A DNA stretch of 64,000 nucleotides, taken from JAHRAW01 sp963693025 (GTDB taxonomy: Bacteria > Pseudomonadota > Gammaproteobacteria > Arenicellales > Poriferihabitantaceae). Position 1 is the stretch's first letter; each line of letters starts with the position of its first letter. Below the pieces are notes generated by a model, which saw only the letters and a program-made list of their open reading frames with translations, did not search any database and had not been told where the DNA came from. The stretch spans positions 496,001-560,000 of the forward strand of contig OY843749.1 of assembly GCA_963693025.1 (NCBI GenBank). Reading direction: 5' to 3'. Shown in pieces: positions 28,725 through 37,789 of this stretch. Made by a program: the position numbers and the translations under genes.

Positions 28725-30119
28725 TTATCCGCCGGCGGCGATTCGCTCGCATTGTGCGCGCGCGTGTTCGGCGGTTGGCGCATCGCCGAGTTGCGCGCAC
28801 ACCTCGGCGTAGCGCCGCCAACTGACATAACTGTTGCCGCGCCGCAAGACGCGCTCGGACAACAACGCCTTGCCGAGCGGCAAGTCGCCGGCGCGCACTG
28901 CGGCGTCGATTAAGTAACATTCGAAGACATCGCGCTGCGTGTGGCTGCCGCCGATGGGTTGGTAGTGGTCGCGCAGGGCGGTCATTTGTGCGGCGGCGGC
29001 GGCGAAATCGCCGCGGTAGAAATCGCCGATCGCCGCGCACAACGGCGCCACCACCGGCGCAATCCAGCGAGCGGCGGAGATGTCCGGGTCGCGCGCGAAG
29101 TCGCGCAGTGACGCCAGATGCAAGGCGGCTTGCTCGAAGCGGCCGGTGCGCCCCAGCGCCATCGCGCAGTGCGGTTCGGTGAACAACAGCACATGGTCGC
29201 CGTGGCGGTTTTGCGCCGCATCCGCCAACTCATCCCAGCGCGCGCCGACCTTCACTCCGGCAAATTCCAAACGCGCCAGCAGCGAAACCGAGTTCTGAAT
29301 GTCCAGATAAAAATCCGACTCCGCCGGGCGCACCGCCGCATCGTATAAACTCAACACGCGGTCGAACTCGCCCTTCTCCAACGCAAACATCGCGGCGTGC
29401 CACCACAGATGACCCTTGAACGGATTGCGGTCATCCCAATGGTCGAGCGGGCGCTCCAACCACGCGATGCCTTCGGTCAAGCGCCCCTGCATCTCATAGA
29501 CATGCGCCACCGAGTGCAACGCCCACAGGTCGTCGGGATGGCGCTCAACCGCCTCGCGCCCGAGACGCTCGGCTTGCGCGTAGTCGCCGGTTTCCTCCAG
29601 CGCGAAGGCGGTCATGCCGAGCAAGTGGGCGTAGCCGTACATGCGCTCGTCCCACGCCGGCAACACGCGCTCCGAAGCATCGCGCATCCGCGCCGCATCG
29701 CCCAACCAAAACAGCGCGAAGTGCTGCAACTTAAACGCCAGCAAATCGCGCGGCGCATCGCGCAACGCCTCGTCCCAGCAATCGCAAGCGCCCTCGGTGT
29801 CGCCGCGCGCCCACGCATCCAACGCGCGCCAATGGATGCGCTCGTGCGCCGTGACGGCATCGACAGTCGCGCCGACATGCCGGTGACACGCCCGCGCCGC
29901 CGCCACGGTGTCGCGGCTTCCCATGGACAGCAACAAAAACCCTTTCAACAAATGCGCCATCGCAAAATTCGGCGCCGCCTCGCAGAGCGTTTTCAGCGCA
30001 GGGTAAGCGCTCAGGCGATGGTCGAAATAATCCCGCACCACCGCGTCAAACGCCGCCGCCTGCGCCGAGTCGGCGCCGCTCAATGTCAGCCCCCAGGGGT
30101 CTGTCGTCATTTCGCTCAT
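28725..30119 (-). CDS. TPR-rich protein similar to tetratricopeptide repeat protein 38
   Basis: Helical repeat protein of the TTC38-like family, cytosolic, function unknown. The start at 30119 (MSEMTTDPWGLTLSG) gives 464 residues; 30110 is the alternative, and a longer frame to 30215 adds a basic tail. Repeats of TPR character: FAMAHLLKGFLLLSMGSRDTVAAARA, AHERIHWRALDAWARGDTEGACDCWDEALRDAPRD, FALEETGDYAQAERLGREAVERHPDDLWALHSVAHVYEMQGR, and PHCAMALGRTGRFEQAALHLASLRD. HVYEMQGR and GHLWWHAAMFALEKGEFD are typical of this group. It is divergent from an acyl-CoA dehydrogenase. Confidence 0.8.
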   Translation of the reverse strand: MSEMTTDPWGLTLSGADSAQAAAFDAVVRDYFDHRLSAYPALKTLCEAAPNFAMAHLLKGFLLLSMGSRDTVAAARACHRHVGATVDAVTAHERIHWRALDAWARGDTEGACDCWDEALRDAPRDLLAFKLQHFALFWLGDAARMRDASERVLPAWDERMYGYAHLLGMTAFALEETGDYAQAERLGREAVERHPDDLWALHSVAHVYEMQGRLTEGIAWLERPLDHWDDRNPFKGHLWWHAAMFALEKGEFDRVLSLYDAAVRPAESDFYLDIQNSVSLLARLEFAGVKVGARWDELADAAQNRHGDHVLLFTEPHCAMALGRTGRFEQAALHLASLRDFARDPDISAARWIAPVVAPLCAAIGDFYRGDFAAAAAQMTALRDHYQPIGGSHTQRDVFECYLIDAAVRAGDLPLGKALLSERVLRRGNSYVSWRRYAEVCAQLGDAPTAEHARAQCERIAAGG

Positions 30120-30241
30120 TTTTGATGGGTTGGATTTTAGATGCATGCCGGTTCTACCATTTTTCACGCGCACCGGTTTTGCTATCATTTTCGCCGACAA
30201 CGCTTTATGGTTCAATTCATCTTTTTACATCCTCGCTCACG

Positions 30242-31495
30242 ATGCTCTCGCTCACATCCGAACAACGCGCGCTTCAAGCCGACGCCAAGTCGTTGGCTGA
30301 GACGCATGTCTGCGCGCGGGCGGCGGAGGTTGACCGTAGCGAGGAGTATCCGTGGGACACGGTGGCGCGGTTGGTTGACGGCGGGTTGATGGGGATGACG
30401 ATTCCGCCGGAATACGGAGGGCGCGGGTTGAGTTATTTTGACGCGACTCTGGTGATTGAGGAAATGGCGCGCGCGTGCGGCGTGACCGGGCGCATCGTGG
30501 TGGAGGGCAACATGGGCGCAATCGGCGCGATTATGCAGTATGGCTCGCGCGCGCAAAAAGAATTGGCGGCGCGCCTCGTGCTGGACGGCGACAAACCCGC
30601 CATCTGCATCACCGAGCCGACTGCCGGAAGCGCCGCCAACGAGATGACCACGACCGCGGTGAAAAAAGGCGACCGCTATCTCATCAACGGCAAAAAACAT
30701 TGGATTACGGGCGGCGGCGTGTCGCGGTTGCATTTGATTTTTGCGCGCGTTGTGGCGGACGGCGGCGCGCAAGGCATCGCCGGGTTTATCGCGGTGCGTG
30801 ATTGTGGCGACGGCAGCGCGCGGCGGGGTGAAGACTCGCGCGGTGGCGGCGGCGGCTATCCCGATGGCTTGAAAATCGGCAAGCGCGAGCCGACCATGGG
30901 CTTGCGCGGCCTGCCCGAAACCGAAGTGTTGTTGGACAATCTGGAAGTGCCCGAGGAGATGGCGGTGATTCCACCCGACGGAATGAAGCGCGGGTTCGCC
31001 GCGCTGATGAACGCCTACAACGCGCAACGCGTCGGCGCCGCCACGGTCGCACTCGGCATCGCGCAGGGCGCATACGAACACGCGCTCGCCTTCGCCAACC
31101 AACGCGAGCAGTTTGGCCGCCCAATCGCCGAGTTCCAAGGCTTGCAGTGGATGCTGGCGGACATGTCCATCGGCCTGGCGGCGGCGCGCGCACTGATTCG
31201 CAACGCCGCCATCGGCACGGGCGCATTCCCGGACAAACTGGCGGCGGCACAAGCAAAAATCCTCGCCTCCGAAACCGCCATCAAGGTGACCCAGGACGCA
31301 CTGCAAATTCACGGCTCGGCAGGCTACTCACGCAACCTGCCACTGGAGCGCATGGCACGAGACGCGCGAATGTTCACCATCGGCGGCGGCACCACCCAAA
31401 TCCTCCGTACGCAAGTCGCGGGCGCGATTCTCGGAATAAAAACACCGCAAACGCGTGATGGTTATGTGGGGCGTGGGGGGTGGGTGGGGGAATAA
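30242..31495 (+). CDS. Acyl-CoA dehydrogenase family protein
   Basis: FAD-dependent acyl-CoA dehydrogenase fold, 417 residues from ATG 30242. N-terminal helical domain (LTSEQRALQADAKSLAETHV ... GLMGMTIPPEYGGRGLSYFDATLVIEEMAR), middle barrel with AICITEPTAGSAANEMTTTA and KKHWITGGGVS, C-terminal helical domain RVGAATVALGIAQGAYEHALAFANQREQFGRPIAEFQGLQWMLADM and LQIHGSAGYSRNLPLERMARDARM. The usual catalytic-base position in 'EGT' reads GGGTTQI, so glutamate is absent there; the base may sit elsewhere or the enzyme may do a related reaction. A Gly/Arg-rich insert (SARRGEDSRGGGGG) lies mid-domain. The thioesterase downstream may act on a CoA ester in the same pathway. Confidence 0.9.
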   Translation: MLSLTSEQRALQADAKSLAETHVCARAAEVDRSEEYPWDTVARLVDGGLMGMTIPPEYGGRGLSYFDATLVIEEMARACGVTGRIVVEGNMGAIGAIMQYGSRAQKELAARLVLDGDKPAICITEPTAGSAANEMTTTAVKKGDRYLINGKKHWITGGGVSRLHLIFARVVADGGAQGIAGFIAVRDCGDGSARRGEDSRGGGGGYPDGLKIGKREPTMGLRGLPETEVLLDNLEVPEEMAVIPPDGMKRGFAALMNAYNAQRVGAATVALGIAQGAYEHALAFANQREQFGRPIAEFQGLQWMLADMSIGLAAARALIRNAAIGTGAFPDKLAAAQAKILASETAIKVTQDALQIHGSAGYSRNLPLERMARDARMFTIGGGTTQILRTQVAGAILGIKTPQTRDGYVGRGGWVGE

Positions 31496-31504
31496 CCAAC
31501 CGCC

Positions 31505-31956
31505 CGTCATTCTCGAACGGTAGAAAATAGGGAGCGCCCAACCCCGTCATTCTCGAACGATAGAAAAATAGGGAGCGTCAGCGACCATATTTTTCATCGC
31601 CTTCGGGAATCTTCCTAAGGCTACCGTGAATTCCAACAAAGCCTGTGCCAGTCTTAGGGAGATTCCCGAGGACGTAAGTGTCCGTAAGCCGCCGCTTAAA
31701 AGAAAAAGCGCGGCGGCAACGGACACTAACGCTCGAGAATGACGAGTTGTAGGCGTCATTCTCGAACGATAGAAAAATAGGGAGCCGACAGGCGACCATA
31801 TTTTTCATCGCCTTCGGGAATCTTCCTAAGGCTACCGTGATTTCCAACAAAGCCCGTGCCATCCTTAGGGAGATTCCCGAGGTCGTAAGTGTCCGTAAGC
31901 CGCCGCTTAAAAAGAAAAAGCGCGGCGGCAACGGACACTAACGCTCGAGAATGACG
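31505..31956 (+). repeat. Palindromic mosaic repeat cluster 5 (two A-B units plus a fragment)
   Basis: A 40-bp A-end fragment (31505-31544) precedes two complete A-B units at 31545-31744 (200 bp) and 31754-31956 (203 bp) in the same orientation. They differ mainly in the GAGCGTCAGCG versus GAGCCGACAGGCG segment and a few point changes. Tandem arrangement of whole units suggests duplication or repeated insertion next to an existing copy. Confidence 0.92.
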
Positions 31957-31976
31957 AGTTGTAGGGAATGACGGGC

Positions 31977-32050
31977 TTGTTGTTTGTTGGTTTGTTGTTA
32001 TTGGCTTGCTGTTATTGGTTTGTTATTGCTGGCTTGCTGTTATTGTATGA
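31977..32050 (+). repeat. Degenerate T/G-rich tandem repeat
   Basis: A stretch made of TTGTTGTTTG, GGCTTGCTGTTATTG and GGTTTGTTATTGCT; the 15-mer GGCTTGCTGTTATTG occurs twice within about 45 bp. Non-coding on both strands as far as I can see. The rest of the gap to 32125 holds nothing recognisable. Confidence 0.6.
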
Positions 32051-32125
32051 GTTTAGTCTGGATGATAACGTGAACAGCGGCTTTAGACTGTACACGCGTT
32101 GAGCGACACACTGAGCGATTACCAC

Positions 32126-32581
32126 TCAGCGGCTTTCAAGACAAATCCGACGACCAACCCACTCAGGCAAATCCGCAACCCGCGCCGCTTGAAGCGCCGT
32201 TTGGGTCGCCTCCGGCATCGGGATGGTCCGCTTTTCGCGGGTGTCGTAATGCAGCGTCATGAATTCGCCGGTGGCGCGCAGGGTGCCTTCTACCCACATT
32301 GAATGCGCGAACCACATGCGTTTGGTGTCCGAGCCTAGCATGAGGGTTTCGATTGCCAACTCTGCGGGGGCGTGCACGTCCTTTAAGTAGCGGATGTGCG
32401 TTTCAACCGTGTACATCGCGCAGCCGGTTTGGTGAAAGTATTCTACGCCCAAGCCGAAATGAGCCTGCATAATCCAACTGGTGTTGCTGAACGGCACGAG
32501 GTAATACGCTTCGTTCAAATGGCCATAGGCGTCCAGCCAGTGGTTTTGCAGAGGCTCGGAATGGAGTTTCAACGGGGTCAT
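32126..32581 (-). CDS. 4HBT-superfamily acyl-CoA thioesterase (betainyl-CoA thioesterase-like)
   Basis: Hotdog-fold thioesterase, 151 residues. NHWLDAYGHLNEAYYLVPFSNTSWIM has the 'W.D.yGHlnea.Y' active-site signature, followed by TVETHIRYLKDVHAPAELAIETLMLGSDTKRMWFAHSMW and ATGEFMTLHYD. The pattern resembles thioesterases of carnitine/glycine-betaine catabolism (CdhB-like) from memory, but the substrate is unproven. An acyl-CoA dehydrogenase is the nearest gene on the left, on the opposite strand. C-terminus ends at VGRRICLESR. Confidence 0.8.
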   Translation of the reverse strand: MTPLKLHSEPLQNHWLDAYGHLNEAYYLVPFSNTSWIMQAHFGLGVEYFHQTGCAMYTVETHIRYLKDVHAPAELAIETLMLGSDTKRMWFAHSMWVEGTLRATGEFMTLHYDTREKRTIPMPEATQTALQAARVADLPEWVGRRICLESR

Positions 32582-32631
32582 TGCGCGTTGGGAAATAGAT
32601 TCTACAGGAAGCGCGAAGTATAAGAAATTTT

Positions 32632-32686
32632 ACCCCCGGCGGCGGGTTTTTTAGGAAATCATTCTCCCGCCGGGGGTGGTCAAACG
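32632..32686. other. GC-rich hairpin between divergent genes
   Basis: ACCCCCGGCGGCGGG (32632-32646) can pair with CCCGCCGGGGGT (32675-32686), allowing a 3-base bulge, around a 28-base loop that begins with T6. It lies between the thioesterase start (minus) and the reductase start (plus). It may be an attenuator or terminator-like fold in one of the leaders; the function is unknown. Confidence 0.45.
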
Positions 32687-32802
32687 CGCGCGGGCAGGGC
32701 AGACTTAAGGGTGTTTTGATTGCGTCCGGCGGCGTCTTGAAACTCCCGGATGCTTTGCCCGTCTAAACCGCCAATGCCACGCGCCACGCGCCAATCGATG
32801 AA

Positions 32803-33582
32803 ATGACCCAAGCGTCCCCCCATACCGAAACCGTCATCGAAGTTCACCACTGGTCGGACAAACTGTTCACCATCAAAACCACGCGCGCGCCGTCGCTGCG
32901 GTTTCGCAACGGCGAGTTTGCGATGATTGGCATTGAAGTCGATGGCAAGCCGCTGATGCGCGCATACAGCATGGCGAGTTCCCACTACGAAGACCACTTG
33001 GAGTTTTACAGCATCAAGGTGCAAGACGGCGAGTTGACATCGCGCTTGCAGCATATCAAGGTTGGCGACAAACTGCTGGTCAGCAAGAAACCGACCGGCA
33101 CCTTGTTGTGGGATCACCTGCGCCCCGGCAAGCGGCTTTACCTGCTGAGCACCGGCACGGGTCTGGCGCCTTTTTTGTCGGTCATCAAAGACCCGGAAGT
33201 CTATGAAAATTTCCAAACCGTGATACTGGTGCACGGCTGCCGCTTCATCAACGAGCTGACGTATCAAAAACTGATTACCTCCGAGTTGCAAGACAATCCG
33301 TATTTCGGCGACAGCGTGCGCGAAAAATTGATTTACTATCCGGCGGTCACGCGCGAGCCGTTTCACAACTACGGGCGCATCACCGAGCTCATTGAAAGCG
33401 GCAAACTGATGCGCGATATTGGCTTGCCGCCGTTCAACACCGAGGAGGATCGTTTTATGCTGTGCGGCAGTCCGGGTATGCTCAAAAACTTGAGCGCGCT
33501 CCTCGATGAACAAGGGTTTCGGGAAACCAGAAAGAGCGACTTCCGCGAGTATGTCGTCGAGCGCGCTTTCGTGGAAAAATAA
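32803..33582 (+). CDS. fpr: Ferredoxin/flavodoxin-NADP+ reductase
   Basis: FAD enzyme moving electrons between NADPH and ferredoxin or flavodoxin, 259 residues, the size of bacterial subclass II FNRs. FAD-binding RAYSMASSHYEDHLEFYSIKVQDGELTSRLQHI (R-x-Y-S), NADP-binding YLLSTGTGLAPFLSVIKDPEVYE, LVHGCRFINELTY, and C-terminal FMLCGSPGMLKNLSALLDEQGF ending in VERAFVEK. The C-terminal '-VEK' tail is standard for the family. A single gene with no ferredoxin adjacent; the DMT transporter follows 77 bp later. Confidence 0.93.
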   Translation: MTQASPHTETVIEVHHWSDKLFTIKTTRAPSLRFRNGEFAMIGIEVDGKPLMRAYSMASSHYEDHLEFYSIKVQDGELTSRLQHIKVGDKLLVSKKPTGTLLWDHLRPGKRLYLLSTGTGLAPFLSVIKDPEVYENFQTVILVHGCRFINELTYQKLITSELQDNPYFGDSVREKLIYYPAVTREPFHNYGRITELIESGKLMRDIGLPPFNTEEDRFMLCGSPGMLKNLSALLDEQGFRETRKSDFREYVVERAFVEK

Positions 33583-33659
33583 CGCCGAAAAAATAACGCC
33601 GATGAAGCGGGTATGAGGGAGTCGAAGCCCTCCATCGTTGCCGCTCACCCGCAAACACT

Positions 33660-34568
33660 ATGCCGGAAATCTGGATACCCATCACCATCGCCGCGGCGTT
33701 TTTTCAGAACATTCGCTCGGCGTTGCAAAAACATTTGCAAGGGCGGTTGTCGGTGTTGGGCGCGGCGTATGCGCGGTTTGTTTATGCGTTGCCGGTGGCG
33801 GGGTTGTATTTGTGGGGGCTGCACACCGTCGGCTCCTTTTCGCTGCCGACTCCCAATGCGCGCTTTTTTGTTTACTGTTTGCTCGGCGGCATCTGCCAGA
33901 TTGTATTCACCGGTTTGTTGCTGTGGATGTTTTCCTTCCGCAGTTTCGCCGTGGGCACGACCTTCTCCAAACTGGAAGTCATCATGGTCGCGCTGCTCGG
34001 CGCGGTCTTGCTCGGTGATTCGCTGAGCGCGTTTGCGGCGCTCGCCATCGTCATCAGCGCGTTCGGCGTGGTCGCGCTGAGCGCCGCTCAATCGGGCATG
34101 ACGCCGGCGGCGTTGTTGCGCGGGCTGGCGCACAAATCAACCGCCATCGGTCTCGCCTCCGCCGCGTGCGTCGGCGCGTCGTCGGTGTTTTTTCGCGGCG
34201 CCTCGCTGTCCCTCGAGCACGATGAGTTCGTCGTGGCGGCGGCGTATACCCTGTTCATCAGCGTGCTCATTCAAACCGTGTTGATGGGCGTTTTCATCGC
34301 CTGCAAAGCGCCGGGGGAATTGGCGCAAGTGGCGCGACACTGGCGGCGCGCGAGCGTGGCGGGCCTCGCCGGCGCGCTCGCCTCAATCTGCTGGTTCACC
34401 GCCTTCACGCTGCACAACGCCGGCTATGTCCGCGCGCTCGGGCAAATCGAACTGGTCTTCACCTTCGCCGCCACCACGCTGTTCTTCAAAGAAAAAGTCA
34501 GCCGAATGGAGCTCGCCGGCATCGCCCTGGTGGTGGGCGGCATCGTGTTGTTGTTGCTGGCGGGTTGA
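33660..34568 (+). CDS. DMT-superfamily (EamA) membrane transporter
   Basis: Inner-membrane protein of about ten transmembrane helices, 302 residues, with the internally duplicated EamA organisation (first half to about residue 140, second half from residue 160). Hydrophobic segments include FVYCLLGGICQIVFTGLLLWMF, FAALAIVISAFGVVALSAA, AGLAGALASICWFTAFTLH and the final LAGIALVVGGIVLLLLAG. EamA proteins export or import small metabolites and amino acids; the substrate here is unknown. The first half reads FFQNIRSALQKHLQGRLSVLGAAYARFVYALP, typical of EamA helix 1-2. Confidence 0.88.
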   Translation: MPEIWIPITIAAAFFQNIRSALQKHLQGRLSVLGAAYARFVYALPVAGLYLWGLHTVGSFSLPTPNARFFVYCLLGGICQIVFTGLLLWMFSFRSFAVGTTFSKLEVIMVALLGAVLLGDSLSAFAALAIVISAFGVVALSAAQSGMTPAALLRGLAHKSTAIGLASAACVGASSVFFRGASLSLEHDEFVVAAAYTLFISVLIQTVLMGVFIACKAPGELAQVARHWRRASVAGLAGALASICWFTAFTLHNAGYVRALGQIELVFTFAATTLFFKEKVSRMELAGIALVVGGIVLLLLAG

Positions 34569-34680
34569 GGTTGGGGCGTGGCGCTCAGGGGTCGCGCTGG
34601 ATTCCGGCTCAAAAGACTGCCGGAATGGCGGGCTTGGGCTACGCTCTTGCTCGTTGCGTCCGTTGAAAAACCCCCTACTT

Positions 34681-35067
34681 CGTCATTCTCGAGCGTTAGT
34701 GTCCGTTTGTCGCCGCGCTTTTTCTTTTAAGCGGCGGCTTACGGACACTTGCGTCCTCGGGAAAAATCCGCCTGGAGCGGATTTTCGCGTAGCCCGCAGG
34801 GCGCGTATCAGGGATGATACGCGCAATCTCCCTAAGATTGGCGCTGAGCCCAAACAACGTCATTCCCGCAGTTTTTTGAGCGGGAAAAATCCGCCCGGAG
34901 CGGATTTTCGCGTAGCCCGCAGGGCGCGTATCAGGGATGATACGCGCAATCTCCGTCAGGTTGGCACGGGCTTTGTTGGAATTCACGGTAGACTTAGGGA
35001 GATTCCCGAGGTCGTAAGCGCCCGTAAGCCGCTACGCGGCAACGGGCGCTAACGCTCGAGAATGACG
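34681..35067 (-). repeat. Palindromic mosaic repeat 6 (B-B type with two inserted C modules)
   Basis: Ends CGTCATTCTCGAG and CTCGAGAATGACG. The left B hairpin (GTGTCCG) is followed by a C module at 34761-34824 (AAAATCCGC/GCGGATTTT plus GCGCGTATC/GATACGCGC), a linker, a second C module at 34884-34948, the inner pair, and the right GCGCCCG/CGGGCGC hairpin. The C modules sit exactly inside the GGGAA-TCTCC segment of the inner arm. Fills most of the 34569-35106 gap. Confidence 0.9.
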
Positions 35068-35106
35068 GAGTGGTCGGAATGACGGGTAAGTGGTTATTCA
35101 TCACCA

Positions 35107-35982
35107 TCACCCACCCAAAAACAACTCCCCTACTTTCGGATTAGCCAGCAACTCGGCACCCTTGCCGGCGATGGCTATTTGCCCCGACACCATGACGTAG
35201 CCAATGTCGGCGAATTCCAGTCCTTTTTTGGCGTTTTGTTCGACCATGATGATGGTCTTGCCTTCGCGGTGTTGCAGGTCGTCGAGAATCTCGAAGACCA
35301 TGTCGATGAAGCGCGGCTCGAGGCCGATGGAGGGCTCGTCCACCAGCAGCACTTCGGGGTTCATTACCAGCGCTCTGGAAATCTCCAGCAGGCGGCGCTC
35401 GCCGCCGGAGAGGACTTTGGCTTGGTGTTTGCGCCGCGCCGCCAAGCGTTGGTATTTGTCGAACACTTGCTCGGCGGCTTGCTTGGCTTGCGCCGGGCGC
35501 CCCTTGAGGAAGCCGCCCATCCACAGGTTTTCCTCGACCGTCATCCCCGGAAAAATGGACTTGTCTTGCAAGATGTAGGCGATGCCCGCTTTGGCGAGTT
35601 TTTCGCTCGGCGTGAGCGCGGTTACGTCGAGTTGCGCATCCCCTTCGCCGATGAGAATTTCCCCGGAAAAGATGGTGTTGAATCCGAAGATTGCGTGCAA
35701 CACGGTGGACTTTCCGGCGCCGTTGGGACCGATTAAGCACAGCGATTGCGCGCGCGCCACGCGCAGGTTAATCTCGTGCAGAATTTCCATCTGCCCGTAG
35801 CCGGCGCGCAGGTTGGCGAGCGACACAAACGGTTTGCCGCCGGCGAGCGCATCGAGTTGTTCGACGCTGATGTCCTCGGCGATAGCCGCCGCCCGGCGGG
35901 TGACTTGGTCGACCGAGATGACGGTATCGACACCGCCGCCGGCGTAGCCCTGTGCCGATTTTGTTTCGTCTTCGCCGCTCAT
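35107..35982 (-). CDS. livF: Branched-chain-type ABC transporter ATPase (LivF-like) with N-terminal extension
   Basis: Second ATPase of a HAAT-family importer. ATG at 35982 (a GTG lies one codon upstream). Residues 1-53 (SGEDETKSAQGYAGGGVDTV ... LDALAGGKPF) are an extension not usual in LivF. The ATPase core follows: SLANLRAGYGQMEILHEINL, Walker A GPNGAGKSTVLHAIFG, Q-loop AYILQDKSIFPGMTVEENLWMG, signature LSGGERRLLEISRAL, Walker B VLLVDEPSIGLEP, and IIMVEQNAKKGLEF with the switch region. It starts 8 bp after livG stops. The binding protein and second permease (livK, livH) are 5 kb away, suggesting the set was split. Confidence 0.9.
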   Translation of the reverse strand: MSGEDETKSAQGYAGGGVDTVISVDQVTRRAAAIAEDISVEQLDALAGGKPFVSLANLRAGYGQMEILHEINLRVARAQSLCLIGPNGAGKSTVLHAIFGFNTIFSGEILIGEGDAQLDVTALTPSEKLAKAGIAYILQDKSIFPGMTVEENLWMGGFLKGRPAQAKQAAEQVFDKYQRLAARRKHQAKVLSGGERRLLEISRALVMNPEVLLVDEPSIGLEPRFIDMVFEILDDLQHREGKTIIMVEQNAKKGLEFADIGYVMVSGQIAIAGKGAELLANPKVGELFLGG

Positions 35983-35990
35983 CACTCGTC

Positions 35991-36731
35991 TCAGTGCGCG
36001 CCCAGATACGCGTCGATGACGCGCTGGTCGTTTTGGATTTCATCCGGCGTGCCGGAGGCGAGCATTTCGCCGTGCGCGAGGCAGTAAATCGTGTCCGCCA
36101 TGTTCATGATGACGCGCATGTTGTGTTCGATGATGAACAGCGTGATGCCGAATTCGGTGTTGGCGAGTTTGAGGCGGTCGATGAGGCCGTTGATTAGTGT
36201 CGGGTTGATGCCGGCGGTCGGCTCGTCCAGCAGCAGACCGGTCGGCTCGTTCATCAACGCCATCGCAAACTCAAGGAGTTTTTGCTGGCCGAACGAGAGG
36301 TCGCCGGAGCGCAGAAACCGCTTCTCATACAAGCCGACGAACTCGAGCAGGCGGTCGGCGCGTTCATACTCTTCGCGGCTGTTGCGGGCAAACGAATCGA
36401 GCATGCGCATCTTGCGGTGCGGCAGCGAAATCAGCATGTTGTCAACGCCGTTCATGGCGCCGTAAATGCGCGTCTGCTGGAAGGTGCGCAGCAAGCCCAT
36501 GCGCGCGATTTTCTGCACCGGCAAGGTCGATATTTCCCTGCTTTGGAATCGAATCGAGCCGGCGTCGATGGGATGATAACCGACGATGGAATTGAACAGC
36601 GTGGTCTTGCCGGAGCCGTTGGGCCCGATCAACCCGGTGATGCCGCCGGTCGCCACCGACAGCGTGATGTCCTTGTTGGCGACCACGCCGCCGAACGACT
36701 TGCTGACGCCCGTAATGTCGAGGATGCTCAT
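35991..36731 (-). CDS. livG: Branched-chain-type ABC transporter ATPase (LivG-like)
   Basis: First ATPase of the importer, 246 residues from ATG 36731, which overlaps the livM stop by 4 bp (ATGA). Motifs: GVSKSFGGVVANKDITLSV, Walker A GPNGSGKTTLFNSIVGYHP, Q-loop LLRTFQQTRIYGAMNGVDNM, signature LSFGQQKLLEFAMAL, Walker B LLLDEPTAGINPTLINGL, and IIEHNMRVIMNMADTIYCLAHG. The C-terminal 'LASGTPDEIQNDQRVIDAYLG' is the family signature. The frame is open upstream to 36761, inside livM. Confidence 0.93.
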   Translation of the reverse strand: MSILDITGVSKSFGGVVANKDITLSVATGGITGLIGPNGSGKTTLFNSIVGYHPIDAGSIRFQSREISTLPVQKIARMGLLRTFQQTRIYGAMNGVDNMLISLPHRKMRMLDSFARNSREEYERADRLLEFVGLYEKRFLRSGDLSFGQQKLLEFAMALMNEPTGLLLDEPTAGINPTLINGLIDRLKLANTEFGITLFIIEHNMRVIMNMADTIYCLAHGEMLASGTPDEIQNDQRVIDAYLGAH

Positions 36732-37789
36732 TCCCGCCGCTCCACGCGAATGCCGAACCACTCCGGTTTTTTATGCGTCAGCCAGCCCATCACGCCGTCC
36801 TGAAAATACACCACGGTCACCACGATTAACGCCCCCAGCGCGACCCACTGCCAGCCCAGCAGGTAAGTCCATGTGACCTCCTTGAAGAGGTGGAACAGCA
36901 CCGCCCCGATGACCGGTCCCCACAGCGTGCCCTTGCCGCCGAGCAGCACGCACACCACCATGAAGATGCCGAGGTTGATGGTCTGGTAGGCGGTTTCAAG
37001 CGGCTCGAAGTGAATCAACTGGAACGCCGAAATGCCGCCCGCCACGCCGACGAAGAAAGCCGCCATCGACCAGGTGATGAGTTTGTAGCGCAGGGTGTGC
37101 AAGCCCATCGCTTCGGCTTTTTCCTCGTCGTCGCGCAACGCGTTGATGGCGGCGCCGAAGCGCGTGTCGTAAAGCCATTTGAGAAAGACGAACAACACCA
37201 CCCCGGTGGCGGCGAACAAAAAATAAAAAACAACTTTGCCGGTTTCGAGGTCGCCGGGATAGACCGGCAACGCGATGCCCTGACCGCCGCCGACCCAGTC
37301 CCAGTTGGCGACCAGTTCGCCGGCGGCGATGGCGACGCCGAGCGTGCCGATGGCGAAATAGGGACCGCGCAAACCGAAGGTGATGTAGCCGATGACGAGC
37401 GCGCACGCGGCGCAGAAAAACCCCGCGCCGAGGATGCCCAGCAACATGCCCGTGAAATATTGGGCGTCGGTGAATTCATAAACGCCGCCGCCGAATGCGT
37501 TGGTGTATTCGCCGACGTTGTATGCCAGGGCGATGGTGACGACGGCGGCGACATACATGCCGGTGCCGTAGAAGACGATGTTGCCGAGCGAGTTGTAGCC
37601 CATCTGCCCGCCGGTCATGTCCCAGGTCAGCGCAACGATAATCATCAGCCACAACGTCGCCAGTTGCGTGCGGAAGTCGGGAAACAAAAACGGCGCGGCG
37701 AAAATCACCGCCAGCAACACGAGGTGGAACAGAGTTTGCCGGGAGAGTCGCGGTGCGTTCATGGTCGTGGTCGTGCTCGCCAATCGCAT
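36728..37789 (-). CDS. livM: Branched-chain-type ABC transporter permease (LivM-like)
   Basis: Inner-membrane permease of about nine helices. ATG at 37789 overlaps the lysE stop (TGATG), giving 353 residues; an alternative ATG at 37762 starts MNAPRLSRQTLF. Hydrophobic segments include LFHLVLLAVIFAAPFLFP, LWLMIIVALTWDMTGGQMGYNSLGNIVFYG and LLGILGAGFFCAACALVIGYITFGLRGPYFAIGTLGVAIAAGELVANW; the family motif GAAINALRDDEEKAEAMGLHTLRYKLITW and the C-terminal GGKGTLWGPVIGAVLFHL follow. Forms lysE-livM-livG-livF with overlapping starts, so the four genes are probably co-transcribed. Confidence 0.92.
   Translation of the reverse strand: MRLASTTTTMNAPRLSRQTLFHLVLLAVIFAAPFLFPDFRTQLATLWLMIIVALTWDMTGGQMGYNSLGNIVFYGTGMYVAAVVTIALAYNVGEYTNAFGGGVYEFTDAQYFTGMLLGILGAGFFCAACALVIGYITFGLRGPYFAIGTLGVAIAAGELVANWDWVGGGQGIALPVYPGDLETGKVVFYFLFAATGVVLFVFLKWLYDTRFGAAINALRDDEEKAEAMGLHTLRYKLITWSMAAFFVGVAGGISAFQLIHFEPLETAYQTINLGIFMVVCVLLGGKGTLWGPVIGAVLFHLFKEVTWTYLLGWQWVALGALIVVTVVYFQDGVMGWLTHKKPEWFGIRVERRE

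Noticed and set aside
31505..31956. Tandem repeat cluster as a CRISPR array
   Set aside because: Units are 200 bp, internally palindromic and without unique spacers of constant length; no cas genes are near.
34426..35052. Frame extending from the DMT gene through repeat cluster 6
   Set aside because: It reads the repeat hairpins; similar peptides appear wherever the repeat occurs, at 46126, 46326, 54745 and 62311.
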